A stretch of DNA of 64,000 nucleotides from Priestia filamentosa (GTDB lineage: Bacteria; Bacillota; Bacilli; Bacillales; Bacillaceae_H): positions 124,001 through 188,000 of the forward strand of contig NZ_FXAJ01000002.1 in the NCBI RefSeq assembly GCF_900177535.1, given 5' to 3'. Positions 55,271 to 64,000 of the stretch are shown here, in pieces. The position numbers and the translations under genes are program-made. A model generated the notes under the pieces. That model was not told where the DNA came from, ran no database searches, and saw only the letters and a program-made list of their open reading frames with translations. How positions within the stretch are numbered: the stretch's first letter is position 1; every line of letters begins with the position of its first letter.

Positions 55271-56461
55271 TTATGAAGCTTCTGTATGGAACGTATTTTT
55301 GTTAGATTTTTTAAACGTTGTGAGTGCAAAATAAATAAGAACCATTGCAACGACAAGGATTGAAGACCAAGCGTACATAGCACTGTATCCTAATGCACCA
55401 ACTGCTTGCCCTAAAATAACGGCACCAATGGCAACTCCTAAATCCATAAAGCTTAGAACCATTGCATTTGCTGTTCCTTTTTTATCTGGAGTAACGCGAC
55501 TAACAGCCCAAGCTTGGAATGTTGGCTGCATAATCCCATATGCAATACCATAAAAAATACCTGAAGCAACAAGCATACTAAAGTGTGATGTATGTGAAAG
55601 GAAAAGAAGACCAATAATACCTGTGATGCACGCAGGATAAATTAAAAACTTATGCCCAAATTGATCATAAATTTTACCTGAAAATGGTCTTGTTAAAACA
55701 AGCATTGCTCCAACGATAAGAAAGAAGAAAGAAGTTTTTCCTCCAAGACCAGTATCAGCTCCAAGACCGTCTAAATAGTTCACAATACCGGAAAACGTAA
55801 TATAAAAAATCATGACAAGAAAACAAGGTAGAAGTGCCTCTCGTGCAAAGGCATGATCAAGAAGTGATTTGGTATGTGAAGCTTTTGGCGGCGTATATTT
55901 ATAACGAAGGGCAATTCCACCGACAAATGTCAACACTGTTAAACTGATAGAAAAAATAAGAAGAACATTAAAACCGTATGCATGAATAAGTGATAAAGCA
56001 ATCATTGGACCAACAGAGGTTCCAATACTTGTTGAAAGCCCAAAGTACCCAATTCCTTCTCCAATCCGATTTGGCGGGATTAAATTAGTAGCAAATGTTG
56101 CTAAAAGGGTTGTAATGATACCAAACCCAACGCCTTGAATAATACGTAAAGCAATTAAAAATGGGACAGATTCATTGTTAAAGCTTAATGCAATAGCTGC
56201 AATAAGAAAGACAAGAGTGATAAGCATTGTTTTTTTCATATTTAGTCTTTCAAGAAACATCCCGATAAATGGTCGAGATAAGATAGCAGCAACCATGAAA
56301 ACGGTTGTCATTAATCCCCCTGTTGTAGCATTGTTACTAAGATCGCCTACAAAAACAGGGAACCCTCCTAAAAGGGATTGAAGACTTAGGAAGAACAAAA
56401 ATGTAATCGTGATAATCATCACATACTGTCCCGTCCATAGTTTTGTTTTTTCGTGTTCCAA
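55271..56461 (-). CDS. MFS drug-efflux-type transporter (YwoG-like)
   Basis: A 396-aa, 12-helix carrier of the drug:H+ antiporter-1 type. SRPFIGMFLERLNMKKTMLI is the TM2-3 loop and LRIIQGVGFGIITTLLATFATNLIP covers the TM4 region. It lies 29 nt after a MarR-family gene on the same strand, with AGAAGG before its ATG. This MarR-MFS pair resembles B. subtilis ywoH-ywoG. Efflux of a toxic compound is likely; which one is unknown. Confidence 0.85.
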   Translation of the reverse strand: MEHEKTKLWTGQYVMIITITFLFFLSLQSLLGGFPVFVGDLSNNATTGGLMTTVFMVAAILSRPFIGMFLERLNMKKTMLITLVFLIAAIALSFNNESVPFLIALRIIQGVGFGIITTLLATFATNLIPPNRIGEGIGYFGLSTSIGTSVGPMIALSLIHAYGFNVLLIFSISLTVLTFVGGIALRYKYTPPKASHTKSLLDHAFAREALLPCFLVMIFYITFSGIVNYLDGLGADTGLGGKTSFFFLIVGAMLVLTRPFSGKIYDQFGHKFLIYPACITGIIGLLFLSHTSHFSMLVASGIFYGIAYGIMQPTFQAWAVSRVTPDKKGTANAMVLSFMDLGVAIGAVILGQAVGALGYSAMYAWSSILVVAMVLIYFALTTFKKSNKNTFHTEAS

Positions 56462-56490
56462 AATATTACCTTCTTTCTTTTTTAAAAAAA

Positions 56491-56919
56491 TTAATTTAGC
56501 TTATTCTTCACATTAAACTGAATGTCTTCGAGAACACTCACAAAAGAACGTAACTTTTCTTCTGAAATCCCCTCAAATATTGTTGTGTACAGGTTTTCAA
56601 CATGTGGAAGAACCTTTTCCGTAAGAACGCGTCCCTCATTTGTAATTTCAATAAGATAAGAGCGACGGTCATCAGGATTTGGTAAACGTTTTAAAAGATC
56701 ACGTTTCTCAAGTAAGTCTAAAATTTTTGTTAAAGTTGCTTGATCTTTGTCAGCTTTTTCTGCTAATGCTTTTTGTGTTAAATGTTCAACAAAAGAAAGT
56801 TGTTTTAAAACGGTCCACTGTTCAGCTGTAATATTGAACGGCTTCAATGAATGTGTCACAGTACTTCGTAGCAATTTACTTGTTGTGCTCGTGCAAAATC
56901 CAATATCATCCTTTAGCAT
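56491..56919 (-). CDS. MarR-family transcriptional regulator (YwoH-like)
   Basis: A 142-aa winged-helix repressor. The DNA-binding core runs TAEQWTVLKQLSFVEHLTQKALAEKADKDQATLTKILDLLEKRDLLKRLPNPDDRRSYLIEITNEG, with the DDRR wing. ATG 56919 is chosen because the remaining upstream frame runs through the promoter and operator. It is first in an operon with the MFS gene. A perfect palindrome overlaps its own -35 box, so it should repress itself and the transporter. Confidence 0.9.
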   Translation of the reverse strand: MLKDDIGFCTSTTSKLLRSTVTHSLKPFNITAEQWTVLKQLSFVEHLTQKALAEKADKDQATLTKILDLLEKRDLLKRLPNPDDRRSYLIEITNEGRVLTEKVLPHVENLYTTIFEGISEEKLRSFVSVLEDIQFNVKNKLN

Positions 56920-56958
56920 CTTCTCATATAACCCCCTGAGCAAAATCACATGTTTCCT

Positions 56959-56987
56959 ATTATACATCTTAATATTGTTTGTGTAAA
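56959..56987 (-). promoter_or_regulatory. Sigma-A promoter of the MarR-MFS operon
   Basis: On the minus strand TTTACA (56987-56982), 17-bp spacer, TATAAT (56964-56959). Confidence 0.7.
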
Positions 56988-57012
56988 TATAGTTTGTATA
57001 CAAACTATATTT
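56985..57012. promoter_or_regulatory. Perfect 28-bp palindrome, MarR operator
   Basis: The half-site AAATATAGTTTGTA is followed without gap by its exact reverse complement. It overlaps the edge of the -35 box and extends upstream. Confidence 0.75.
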
Positions 57013-57037
57013 TAGAAGGAACATTTTTAGGATGTAG

Positions 57038-57069
57038 AAAAACCGTCCTTTCAAAAGGACGGTTTTTTT
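57038..57069 (-). terminator. Intrinsic terminator of garD
   Basis: AAAAACCGTCCTTT and AAAGGACGGTTTTT form a 14-bp stem with a 2-nt loop. The A run on the left supplies the T tract for the minus-strand transcript. Confidence 0.88.
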
Positions 57070-58603
57070 AAGTGAGGGGAGCAGGATTGAATAAGCAAAG
57101 GTCATTATGAAGCTTCCAGTAGTCTGCCCATGTTTTCTTTTTACCGCTTGCAACATCAATCATATAATGAAAAAGCTCTGTGCCAATATCTTCGATTGTC
57201 GCATTTCCGGTTGCAATTTCTCCTGCGTTAATATCAATTAAATCATGCCACTGCTCTTTCAAAGCATTTCGTGTAGACACTTTTATAACAGGAGCCATTG
57301 CTAAACCATAAGGAGTACCGCGTCCTGTTGTAAAAACGTGCAAATTCATCCCAGAGGCCAGTTGCAACGTTCCACAAACAAAATCACTTGCAGGTGTTGC
57401 GGCATAGTGAAGACCTTTTTTAGTCGCCTTTTCTCCAGGAGCTAATACATCTACGATTGGACTTCTTCCAGATTTAACGATAGAACCAAGTGCCTTTTCC
57501 ACAACATTTGTTAACCCCCCTTTTTTATTGCCTGGTGAAGGGTTTGCACTTCTATCAGCTTTTCCTCGCTCTAAGTAGCGATCGTACCATTCCATTTCTT
57601 TTACTAACTTTCTTTGTACGTCTTCGTTTGCCGCTCGTGGTGTTAACAAATGAACAGCATCACGAACTTCTGTTACTTCAGAAAAGAAGACAGTTGCCCC
57701 AGCACGGACGAGAAGATCTGCTGCATATCCAACAGCAGGGTTAGCCGTTACTCCAGAGAAAGCATCACTTCCTCCACATTGTAAGCCAACAACTAGGTTG
57801 GATAGAGAGCATAATGTGCGTTCTCGTTTATTTAACCGTTTTAATTTTTCTTCAGCCATTTTCATAATTGTTTCAAGCATACCGTGAAATCCTTGCTCTT
57901 CTTGCAGGAGAACAACGTCTCGTTTATCATCGCTTGATAAAAGCTGACTTGTTGTTAGCTTTTCACATCCAAGTCCAACAACCATCACTTCTCCCCCAAA
58001 GTTTGGATGCTTCATTAAATTTTGGACAGTACGAATAGGAATGGCAGCATCATCTGCATCAATAGCAACTCCACAGCCATAGTTATGGTTTAAAGCTACA
58101 ACGTCGTCAACATTTGGATAATGGGGGAGAAGTTCTTTCTTTACACGTTCTACGGCATAATCCAGAACACCGACAACACATTGGACACTTGTGGTAATTC
58201 CGAGGATATTTTTTGTTCCCACACTACCGTCGTTGTTTTCATAGCCAAGGAATGTATATCCGTTTATAGGCTCCATTTCTTCTGTTTTAGTGCTGTCTTG
58301 AATAAGTTCTGATAATGTTGGAGGAACAGGGAGCGAGACATCACTTTCTTTAATACGGCTTCCTTTTTGTAACACTTCACGAGCATATCCAATAATTTCT
58401 CCATATCGTATAATGGGTTCTCCAATGGACAAAGAAGTAAGTGAAACTTTATGACCTTGTGGAACATCATCGATGAGTTTTAAACCACAGGGAAACATCG
58501 TGTCTTTTGAAAGACCACCTTCATTTACAACAATGGCCACGTTATCACTTTCATGTACTTTAATATAAAGAGGGGTACTTTTTTGTTTTTTACTTATTGA
58601 CAT
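57068..58603 (-). CDS. garD: Galactarate dehydratase GarD
   Basis: Dehydrates galactarate (meso-galactaric acid) to 5-dehydro-4-deoxy-glucarate, the KdgD substrate. 511 aa match B. subtilis GarD. The UxaA/GarD fold shows an N-terminal SAF domain (residues ~10-95), then [42 protein letters not shown] and the C-terminal [26 protein letters not shown] with [10 protein letters not shown]. Conserved Cys and His residues there bind Fe/Ca. AAGGAGAT precedes the ATG. A sigma-54 promoter lies just upstream, and the gene is divergent from the sigma-54 activator. Confidence 0.9.
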   Translation of the reverse strand: MSISKKQKSTPLYIKVHESDNVAIVVNEGGLSKDTMFPCGLKLIDDVPQGHKVSLTSLSIGEPIIRYGEIIGYAREVLQKGSRIKESDVSLPVPPTLSELIQDSTKTEEMEPINGYTFLGYENNDGSVGTKNILGITTSVQCVVGVLDYAVERVKKELLPHYPNVDDVVALNHNYGCGVAIDADDAAIPIRTVQNLMKHPNFGGEVMVVGLGCEKLTTSQLLSSDDKRDVVLLQEEQGFHGMLETIMKMAEEKLKRLNKRERTLCSLSNLVVGLQCGGSDAFSGVTANPAVGYAADLLVRAGATVFFSEVTEVRDAVHLLTPRAANEDVQRKLVKEMEWYDRYLERGKADRSANPSPGNKKGGLTNVVEKALGSIVKSGRSPIVDVLAPGEKATKKGLHYAATPASDFVCGTLQLASGMNLHVFTTGRGTPYGLAMAPVIKVSTRNALKEQWHDLIDINAGEIATGNATIEDIGTELFHYMIDVASGKKKTWADYWKLHNDLCLFNPAPLT

Positions 58604-58640
58604 CTTTTCATCTCCTTTTTATAAAAGCTATTATTTTAAT

Positions 58641-58658
58641 ATGCAATAAACGTGCCAA
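58641..58658 (-). promoter_or_regulatory. Sigma-54 (SigL) promoter of garD
   Basis: On the minus strand the sequence reads TTGGCACGTTTATTGCAT: GG at -24 and GC at -12 separated by exactly 10 nt, matching the TTGGCAC-N5-TTGCW consensus. The expected start site is near 58631, 28 nt before the garD ATG. Confidence 0.85.
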
Positions 58659-58722
58659 ACAAAATAAAGGCACTTTCGTGGAGAATTATAAGAAAAAAAT
58701 AAGTGTAGATGTATCATTTTGC

Positions 58723-58732
58723 AACATATGTT
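58723..58732. promoter_or_regulatory. Possible activator site (UAS) of the sigma-54 regulator
   Basis: AACATATGTT, a 10-bp palindrome within TTGCAACATATGTTCACAA, lies about 95-100 bp upstream of the expected garD start. This is a typical distance for a sigma-54 enhancer. Confidence 0.4.
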
Positions 58733-58830
58733 CACAACACTTGGTGTATTTTGCGAGAGATGAGAAAGGAGAAAGACAAGAAAAGGCGAAAAAGATAGAA
58801 TAGATATCTTGGAGAAAAGGGGAGAAAATA

Positions 58831-60732
58831 ATGGGAAAAATAATTTTTATTGCACCGGATAAAGCTCTTTATAAAATGGGGCAAAACATGATAAAAAGGT
58901 TGTCTTTAGAAAGCGAAGTAGAAATCTACTTATCAAGGCTTGGGAGAGCAGTTAAACTAGCTCGTAGCTTACAAAATGATTATGTAGATGTCATTATTTC
59001 AAGAGGTGGAACAGCGTCTCTTTTGAGAAAAGAAAACTTAAATATTCCACTTGTTGATATTCGCGTTACTGGGCAAGATTTAGCAAAGTGTTTTCATGAA
59101 AGCAAGAAAAAAACAGGTCTTGTTTCACCTAAAATAGCGCTTTTTGCTTTTGAAAATATGAAAGAAGAAGTAGAAGGTTTATCCTCTATTTTGAATGTGT
59201 CGCTGTCCCTTTATAAATTAGAGAAAAAGGAGGATATTTTTACAAAAGTTGACGACCTTTTATTTAAAGACGCAGATATTATTGTAGGGGGAATGAGCAC
59301 TGCTGTTTATGCACGTAAAAAAGGATTTCAAGCTTGTGTGATTCATTCGGGAGACTTTGCCATTAAGAATGCTCTTTTAGAAGCTAAACGAATTGTAAAG
59401 GGTCGGAAAATAGAAAAGAAGAGAACGGAGATGTTCAAAGCGTTGATAGATTACTCAACACAAGGAGTAATTGGGGTAGACGATAAAGGCTTGATTAACG
59501 TATTTAATGAAGCAGCTGAAAAGCTTTTAGAAATAGAAGCTAAAAACATTATTGGAAATCCTCTTTCTACTCTTTTTCCCTTCTACTCTTTTCACGATTT
59601 GAAGGAGAAAAATGAGCTAGGCGAAACGAAAATATATGGAACAAAAACGTTTCTATTTCATAAAATCCCTATTATTGTAGATGAAAAGATGGTAGGAGGA
59701 ATGGTTGCTTTTCAAGATATTACACATATTCAAAAAATGGAGGAGAAAATTAGAAAAGATGTAGGAAACAAAAACTTCACAGCTTCTTATACTTTTCAAA
59801 ATATGTTCGGTATTTCAGAAGAGTTAGACCGTGTAAAAAGGACAGGACATAGAATGGCTAAAACAGAAGCCACTGTTCTTATTTCAGGAGAATCTGGAAC
59901 AGGGAAAGAACTTCTAGCTCAAAGCATTCATAGTGAAAGTGAGCGAAGAAATGGTCCATTTGTTGCTATAAACTGTGCTGCTCTTCCTTCTTCTCTTCTT
60001 GAAAGTGAGCTTTTCGGATATGAAGAAGGAGCGTTTACAGGAGCAAGACGTAAAGGAAAGAAAGGGCTGTTTGAACTAGCTCATAGAGGCACAATATTTC
60101 TTGATGAGTTAGGTGAAATGGATGCGTCTGCCCAAAGTAGATTGTTAAGGGTACTTCAGGAGAAACAATTTATGCGTGTAGGAGGTCATCAGTACATCTC
60201 AACAGATGTTAGAGTGATTGCTGCTACAAATCAAAATTTAGTTGAAAGTGTACAAAAAGGAACATTTAGAGAAGACTTGTTTTATCGATTGCACGTTTTA
60301 TCCATTACGATTCCACCTCTTCGTGATAGAAAAAGCGATATTCCTTATCTTGCTAGGCTTTTTCTTCAGCATTATAACGAGAAGTATAAAAGAACATTCT
60401 CCCTAAGTGATGATGCATATAAGATGTTGGCGAAGCAACAATGGTTAGGAAATGTAAGGGAATTAAAACATTTTATAGAGAAACTTGTTGTTGTAGAAGA
60501 AAAAGATAGGGTGAAGCGAGAAGATATTTCACATTACTTCGAAGTGAACGCAATGGCTAAGGAGCAGGAAGAGCAGCAGTCATTACAAGAAAACGAAAAG
60601 GAAAAAATTAGAGAAGTCGTAACGGAATGTTGTGGTAATATCTCGAAAGCAGCACGTCTTCTAGGCATTAACCGCAGTACCCTTTATCGAAAGTTACGAA
60701 AATATCATATTAAAGTAGAGAAGTCTTATTGA
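58831..60732 (+). CDS. Sigma-54-dependent transcriptional activator with PrpR-type sensor and PAS domain
   Basis: A 633-aa enhancer-binding protein. Residues ~1-190 form a PrpR_N-like ligand sensor ([31 protein letters not shown]). Residues ~200-310 form a PAS domain. The AAA+ core at ~330-560 has Walker A GESGTGKE (353-360), the sigma-54 contact loop GAFTGA (400-405) and Walker [12 protein letters not shown] Fis-type HTH ends the protein ([23 protein letters not shown], ~603-625). AAGGGGAG precedes the ATG. It is divergent from garD, whose promoter is sigma-54 type. In B. subtilis the equivalent locus uses a GntR regulator, YcbG, so control has been swapped. Confidence 0.92.
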   Translation: MGKIIFIAPDKALYKMGQNMIKRLSLESEVEIYLSRLGRAVKLARSLQNDYVDVIISRGGTASLLRKENLNIPLVDIRVTGQDLAKCFHESKKKTGLVSPKIALFAFENMKEEVEGLSSILNVSLSLYKLEKKEDIFTKVDDLLFKDADIIVGGMSTAVYARKKGFQACVIHSGDFAIKNALLEAKRIVKGRKIEKKRTEMFKALIDYSTQGVIGVDDKGLINVFNEAAEKLLEIEAKNIIGNPLSTLFPFYSFHDLKEKNELGETKIYGTKTFLFHKIPIIVDEKMVGGMVAFQDITHIQKMEEKIRKDVGNKNFTASYTFQNMFGISEELDRVKRTGHRMAKTEATVLISGESGTGKELLAQSIHSESERRNGPFVAINCAALPSSLLESELFGYEEGAFTGARRKGKKGLFELAHRGTIFLDELGEMDASAQSRLLRVLQEKQFMRVGGHQYISTDVRVIAATNQNLVESVQKGTFREDLFYRLHVLSITIPPLRDRKSDIPYLARLFLQHYNEKYKRTFSLSDDAYKMLAKQQWLGNVRELKHFIEKLVVVEEKDRVKREDISHYFEVNAMAKEQEEQQSLQENEKEKIREVVTECCGNISKAARLLGINRSTLYRKLRKYHIKVEKSY

Positions 60733-60797
60733 AAAGAAGAAGATGCTCTTTTGTTAGGCTTATGGATTAGTGTATAAAAAATAATTTTTTGTAACCG

Positions 60798-60827
60798 TTG
60801 ACAAAACAATTTAATTTGTCTTACAAT
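60798..60827 (+). promoter_or_regulatory. Sigma-A promoter of kdgD-ycbD
   Basis: TTGACA (60798-60803), 18-bp spacer, TACAAT (60822-60827). No -24/-12 element is seen here, unlike garD. Confidence 0.7.
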
Positions 60828-60869
60828 AAAATTGTAAATTATCAGAATGTTTGGAAAGGGGAAGAAGAT

Positions 60870-61802
60870 ATGACGATTACAAGAAAAGCACCGACGGGGA
60901 TTCTAGGTTTTCCTGTTGCTCCATTCAATGAGCAAGGGAAAATAGATGAAAAAGGATTAGAAGCTAACATTCAATTTTTATTAGATGAGGGATTAGAAGC
61001 TATTTTCATTGCGTGTGGATCTGGAGAATTCCACGCTTTAAATACAAGTGAGTATGAGAAAATGGTCGAGGTCGCTCAAAGTGTTGTAAATGGTAAAGTA
61101 CCTGTTTATACAGGAGTAGGAGGGAATTTATCAACAGCACTTGAGTGGGCAAAGATTTCAGAAGATAAAGGGGCAGACGGTTATCTAATTCTTCCTCCTT
61201 ACTTGATTAAAGGAGAGCAGGAAGGACTTTATGAATATCTCAGAACAATTATTGACTCTACAAGCTTAAATGCAATTGTGTATCAAAGAGACAATGCGGT
61301 GCTACAGCTACCAACGCTTCAAAAATTACTTGATCTGCCACAGCTTGTTGGTTTAAAAGATGGTTATGGAAATATGGAGCTCAATATTCAGTTAACACAA
61401 ACAGTTGGAAAACGACTAGGGTGGCTGAACGGAATGCCGATGGCGGAAGTGACAATGCCTGCATATGCTCCAATTGGATTTGATTCATATTCTTCAGCAA
61501 TTTCAAATTACATTCCACACGTTTCAAGAATGTTTTATGAGGCAATCTTAAATCAAAATCAAGAGCTTGTAACAGAGCTTTATCAAAACGTTATTCTACC
61601 TATTAACTCGATTCGTCATCGAAAATCAGGCTATGCTGTATCACTTATTAAGGCAGGAATGGAGATTATCGGATTGCCGGTAAAAAATACGGTACGCCCA
61701 CCTGTTGTACCTGTTGATAAAGAAGACTATCGCGATCTTGAAAAAGTAATTGAAAAAACATTCCAAAAATATCCAAAATCACAAAAAAGCGTTCTTTCTT
61801 AA
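60870..61802 (+). CDS. kdgD: 5-Dehydro-4-deoxyglucarate dehydratase KdgD
   Basis: Converts 5-dehydro-4-deoxyglucarate to 2-oxoglutarate semialdehyde with loss of CO2 and water. A 310-aa DHDPS-family TIM barrel: GILGFPVAPFNEQGKIDEKGLEANI, the CGSGEFHAL phosphate-like loop, Tyr in NAIVYQRDNA and Schiff-base Lys in LVGLKDGYGN. The open frame reaches a TTG at 60798, but that lies in the promoter; ATG 60870 follows AAAGGGGAAG. It is followed by ycbD after 40 nt. Confidence 0.93.
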   Translation: MTITRKAPTGILGFPVAPFNEQGKIDEKGLEANIQFLLDEGLEAIFIACGSGEFHALNTSEYEKMVEVAQSVVNGKVPVYTGVGGNLSTALEWAKISEDKGADGYLILPPYLIKGEQEGLYEYLRTIIDSTSLNAIVYQRDNAVLQLPTLQKLLDLPQLVGLKDGYGNMELNIQLTQTVGKRLGWLNGMPMAEVTMPAYAPIGFDSYSSAISNYIPHVSRMFYEAILNQNQELVTELYQNVILPINSIRHRKSGYAVSLIKAGMEIIGLPVKNTVRPPVVPVDKEDYRDLEKVIEKTFQKYPKSQKSVLS

Positions 61803-61842
61803 GTCTGTACAAATTGTAAAAGCTTAATCAAGGAGGAGAACT

Positions 61843-63309
61843 ATGAGCATTCATACAGAAGAAAAACAGTATCCAAATTTTATTAATGGAAAAGAAGTTT
61901 TCTCATCTTCAAGTGAAGTGATTAAAATTATCAATCCAGCAAATACAAAAGATGTTGTTGGATATGTTCAAAAATCAACAGAAGAAGATTTAAATGAAGC
62001 AGTTCAAGCAGCTGCAACAGCACAACAGAAATGGAAGAAACTATCAGGAGCTGAGCGAGGACAATATTTGTACGCTGTAGCTGATATTATGGAAAAGAAA
62101 ATAGATGAAATCGCTCATTGTGCAATGCGTGAAATGGGGAAAACATTTGGTGAAACAAAAGGCGAAACAATGCGAGGAATTGCTATATTACGCTACTACG
62201 CTGGTGAAGGTATGCGTAAAGTAGGAGATGTGATTCCTTCAACTGATAAGGATGCGCTTATGTTTACAACACGTGCACCACTTGGTGTTGTTGGTGTCAT
62301 TACGCCTTGGAACTTCCCTGTTGCTATCCCAATTTGGAAGATGGCACCTGCGCTTATCTATGGAAACACAGTTGTAATTAAGCCAGCAACTGAAACGGCG
62401 ATAACGTGCGCTAAAATTGTTCAATGTTTTCAAGAAGCTAATATTCCAGAGGGAGTCATTAACATGGTAACAGGCTCTGGCTCTGTTATTGGACAAGGTA
62501 TTGCGACTCATCCAGGAATTCAAGCCGTAACTTTCACAGGATCAGACGGAGTTGGAAAAAGAATCGGTCAGCAAGCACTTGCGCGTGGAGCGAAGTATCA
62601 ACTTGAAATGGGTGGAAAGAACCCGGTTATTGTAACAAATGATGCAGATTTAGATTTAGCTGTTGATGGAACAATTAGCGGTGCATTTCGTTCAACAGGC
62701 CAAAAGTGTACAGCAACAAGTCGCGTTATTGTCCAAAGTGACGTTTATGAAGAGTTTAAAGAAAAGTTATTAGCTAAAACAAAAGAACTTGCGGTCGGTA
62801 ATGGAAAAGACAGCAGCACATGGATGGGTCCATGCGCAAATGAAGGTCAGCTTAATACGGTTCTTTCCTATATTGAGAAAGGAAAAGAAGAAGGAGCAAC
62901 ACTTTTATTTGGTGGCGAACGATTAACAGAAGGCGAGCTTAAAGATGGTTATTATGTTCAACCTACTATCTTTGAAAACGTAAATTCCAAGATGACGATT
63001 GCTCAAGAAGAAATCTTTGGTCCAGTTATTGCGCTTCTTAAAGTGGAAAGTGTTGAAGAAGCTCTTCATATCGCCAACGATGTCGAATATGGTTTAAGTG
63101 CCTCTATTTTCACAACAAACATTAGCTCTATGCTGTCGTTCATTAACGAAATGGATGCAGGGCTTGTACGAATCAATTCGGAAAGTGCGGGAGTAGAGCT
63201 TCAAGCACCGTTTGGAGGTATGAAACAATCAAGCTCACATTCTCGTGAACAAGGAGAAGCGGCGAAAGAATTTTTCACAGCTATTAAGACGGTTTTTGTC
63301 AAAGGATAA
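61843..63309 (+). CDS. ycbD: 2-Oxoglutarate semialdehyde dehydrogenase YcbD
   Basis: Oxidises 2-oxoglutarate semialdehyde to 2-oxoglutarate with NAD(P), the last step of hexarate breakdown. 488 aa with [27 protein letters not shown], general base Glu in LEMGGKNP and catalytic Cys in [25 protein letters not shown] and [17 protein letters not shown] complete the fold. AAGGAGGAG lies upstream of the ATG. Same order (ycbC/kdgD, ycbD, gudP) as in B. subtilis. Confidence 0.92.
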   Translation: MSIHTEEKQYPNFINGKEVFSSSSEVIKIINPANTKDVVGYVQKSTEEDLNEAVQAAATAQQKWKKLSGAERGQYLYAVADIMEKKIDEIAHCAMREMGKTFGETKGETMRGIAILRYYAGEGMRKVGDVIPSTDKDALMFTTRAPLGVVGVITPWNFPVAIPIWKMAPALIYGNTVVIKPATETAITCAKIVQCFQEANIPEGVINMVTGSGSVIGQGIATHPGIQAVTFTGSDGVGKRIGQQALARGAKYQLEMGGKNPVIVTNDADLDLAVDGTISGAFRSTGQKCTATSRVIVQSDVYEEFKEKLLAKTKELAVGNGKDSSTWMGPCANEGQLNTVLSYIEKGKEEGATLLFGGERLTEGELKDGYYVQPTIFENVNSKMTIAQEEIFGPVIALLKVESVEEALHIANDVEYGLSASIFTTNISSMLSFINEMDAGLVRINSESAGVELQAPFGGMKQSSSHSREQGEAAKEFFTAIKTVFVKG

Positions 63310-63330
63310 ATAGTTTCGCCTCAATATATA

Positions 63331-63363
63331 GATGGAAGAAAAACGGGGGTGATTTCTTCCATC
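63331..63363 (+). terminator. Hairpin between ycbD and gudP
   Basis: GATGGAAGAAA and TTTCTTCCATC form a perfect stem with an 11-nt loop but no T run follows. It may act as a processing or stabilising hairpin rather than a terminator. Confidence 0.5.
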
Positions 63364-63373
63364 TGTATAAAAA

Positions 63374-63387
63374 GGAAGCGCTTTACA
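63374..63387. promoter_or_regulatory. cre-like site upstream of gudP
   Basis: GGAAGCGCTTTACA reads TGTAAAGCGCTTCC on the other strand, a good fit to the CcpA operator pattern TGWAANCGNTNNCA. It lies 68 bp before the gudP ATG. Confidence 0.55.
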
Positions 63388-63454
63388 ATAAGGATAAGCA
63401 TCAAGGGGGAACATGGGGAAAGCGCTAGATCATAGTGCAAGGGGAGGATAACAA

Positions 63455-64000
63455 TGGGTCAAGCAAAATTAAGCATCGAAACTACAAGAAAAAGTCGGGT
63501 TCGCTGGTTTGTTGTCTTTATGCTTTTTGTTTTAACGACAATTAACTATGCTGACCGTGCAACGCTTTCAATTGTTGGTGACTCTGTACAAAAAGATCTT
63601 GGATTAAGTGCTGTATCAATGGGCTACGTCTTTTCAGCATTTGGCTGGGCATATGTTATTGGGCAGCTTCCTGGTGGATGGCTTTTAGATAAGTTTGGAT
63701 CGAAGGTAGTTATTGCCGCGAGCGTCTTCTTTTGGTCTCTTTTCACTTTTTTCCAAGGCTTTATTGGCTTTTTTACTGCAGGAGTCGCTATAATTATGTT
63801 ATTCAGCCTGCGTTTTATTGTAGGACTTGCTGAAGCTCCTTCATTTCCAGGGAACAGTCGGATTGTTGCCTCATGGTTTCCAAAATCTGAAAGAGGAACA
63901 GCCTCAGCAATCTTTAATTCCGCTCAGTACTTCGCATTAGTATTGTTTTCACCGCTAATGGCATGGATTGTACATAGATTTGACTGGCACATGGTTTTTA
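63455..64000 (+). CDS. gudP: Glucarate/galactarate transporter GudP (5' part, cut by window end)
   Basis: The first ~182 residues of an ACS-family MFS transporter. TTINYADRATLSIVGDSVQKDLGLSAVSMGYVFSAFGWAYVIGQLPGGWLLDKFGSKVV is the GudP-type N-terminal signature, and FIVGLAEAPSFPGNSRIVASWFPKSERGTASAIFNSAQYFA covers TM4-TM5. GGGGAGG precedes ATG 63455. It follows ycbD as in the B. subtilis hexarate operon. The reading frame is open to the last base, so gudD may follow beyond the window. Confidence 0.92.

Noticed and set aside
56920-57159. Long N-terminal extension of the MarR regulator
   Set aside because: It would run through the promoter, the palindromic operator and the garD terminator.
60798-60869. 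KdgD start at TTG 60798
   Set aside because: The TTG is the first half of the TTGACA -35 box; ATG 60870 has a proper ribosome binding site and gives the family length.

Overview
The window looks like the chromosome of a spore-forming, low-GC, aerobic member of the Bacillaceae (Bacillus/Priestia-like). Evidence: a CwlJ spore cortex hydrolase, HelD, tandem T-box leaders, a YclNOPQ petrobactin importer behind a Fur box, a Bacillus-type iol set, the garD/kdgD/ycbD/gudP glucarate genes, strong AGGAGG ribosome binding sites and A+T-rich intergenic regions with many intrinsic terminators. No rRNA, tRNA, insertion sequence, prophage or CRISPR array was seen. Species cannot be fixed from the sequence alone.

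Layout. 1-14 kb holds single genes: the end of an amino-acid binding protein, a sulfotransferase, methionine aminopeptidase, a PPOX flavoprotein, an MHS transporter, helD, cwlJ, a cold-shock gene preceded by a candidate small RNA, a YitT/Lrp divergent pair, a PTS EIIC-like membrane protein and an aldehyde dehydrogenase. 14.1-20.9 kb is a compact locus for D-amino-acid compounds: a divergent unusual regulator, an 11-bp phased repeat, an M20 peptidase, an MFS carrier, an enolase-superfamily racemase/epimerase and D-serine dehydratase. 21-29 kb has a probable Rex-controlled alcohol dehydrogenase, a UGT, small membrane proteins, and a threonyl-tRNA synthetase reduced to its catalytic and anticodon-binding domains behind two near-identical T-boxes. 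29-35.9 kb has an inositol-type sugar porter, yclNOPQ and an AraC regulator.

36.6-52.5 kb is a rearranged myo-inositol region: a MocC/IolE-like TIM barrel, a decayed Gfo/Idh/MocA gene, iolE-iolT, iolJ-iolR, iolDBCA, an MFS gene, iolG and a LacI-family regulator. Two operator types divide it. Tandem 11-bp repeats matching the B. subtilis IolR consensus precede the TIM-barrel gene, iolE and iolJ. TGAAATCGATTTCA-type palindromes precede iolD and the MFS-iolG unit. Several cre-like sites suggest added carbon catabolite control.

52.5-57 kb holds a secreted peptidoglycan-binding protein, a small Tyr-rich protein, an SDR, a histidine phosphatase and a MarR-MFS operon with a perfect 28-bp palindromic operator. 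57-64 kb is a galactarate/glucarate locus: garD behind a textbook sigma-54 promoter, a divergent sigma-54 activator, kdgD, ycbD and the start of gudP, cut by the window end. Together GarD, KdgD and YcbD would convert galactarate (and glucarate, if gudD follows) to 2-oxoglutarate.
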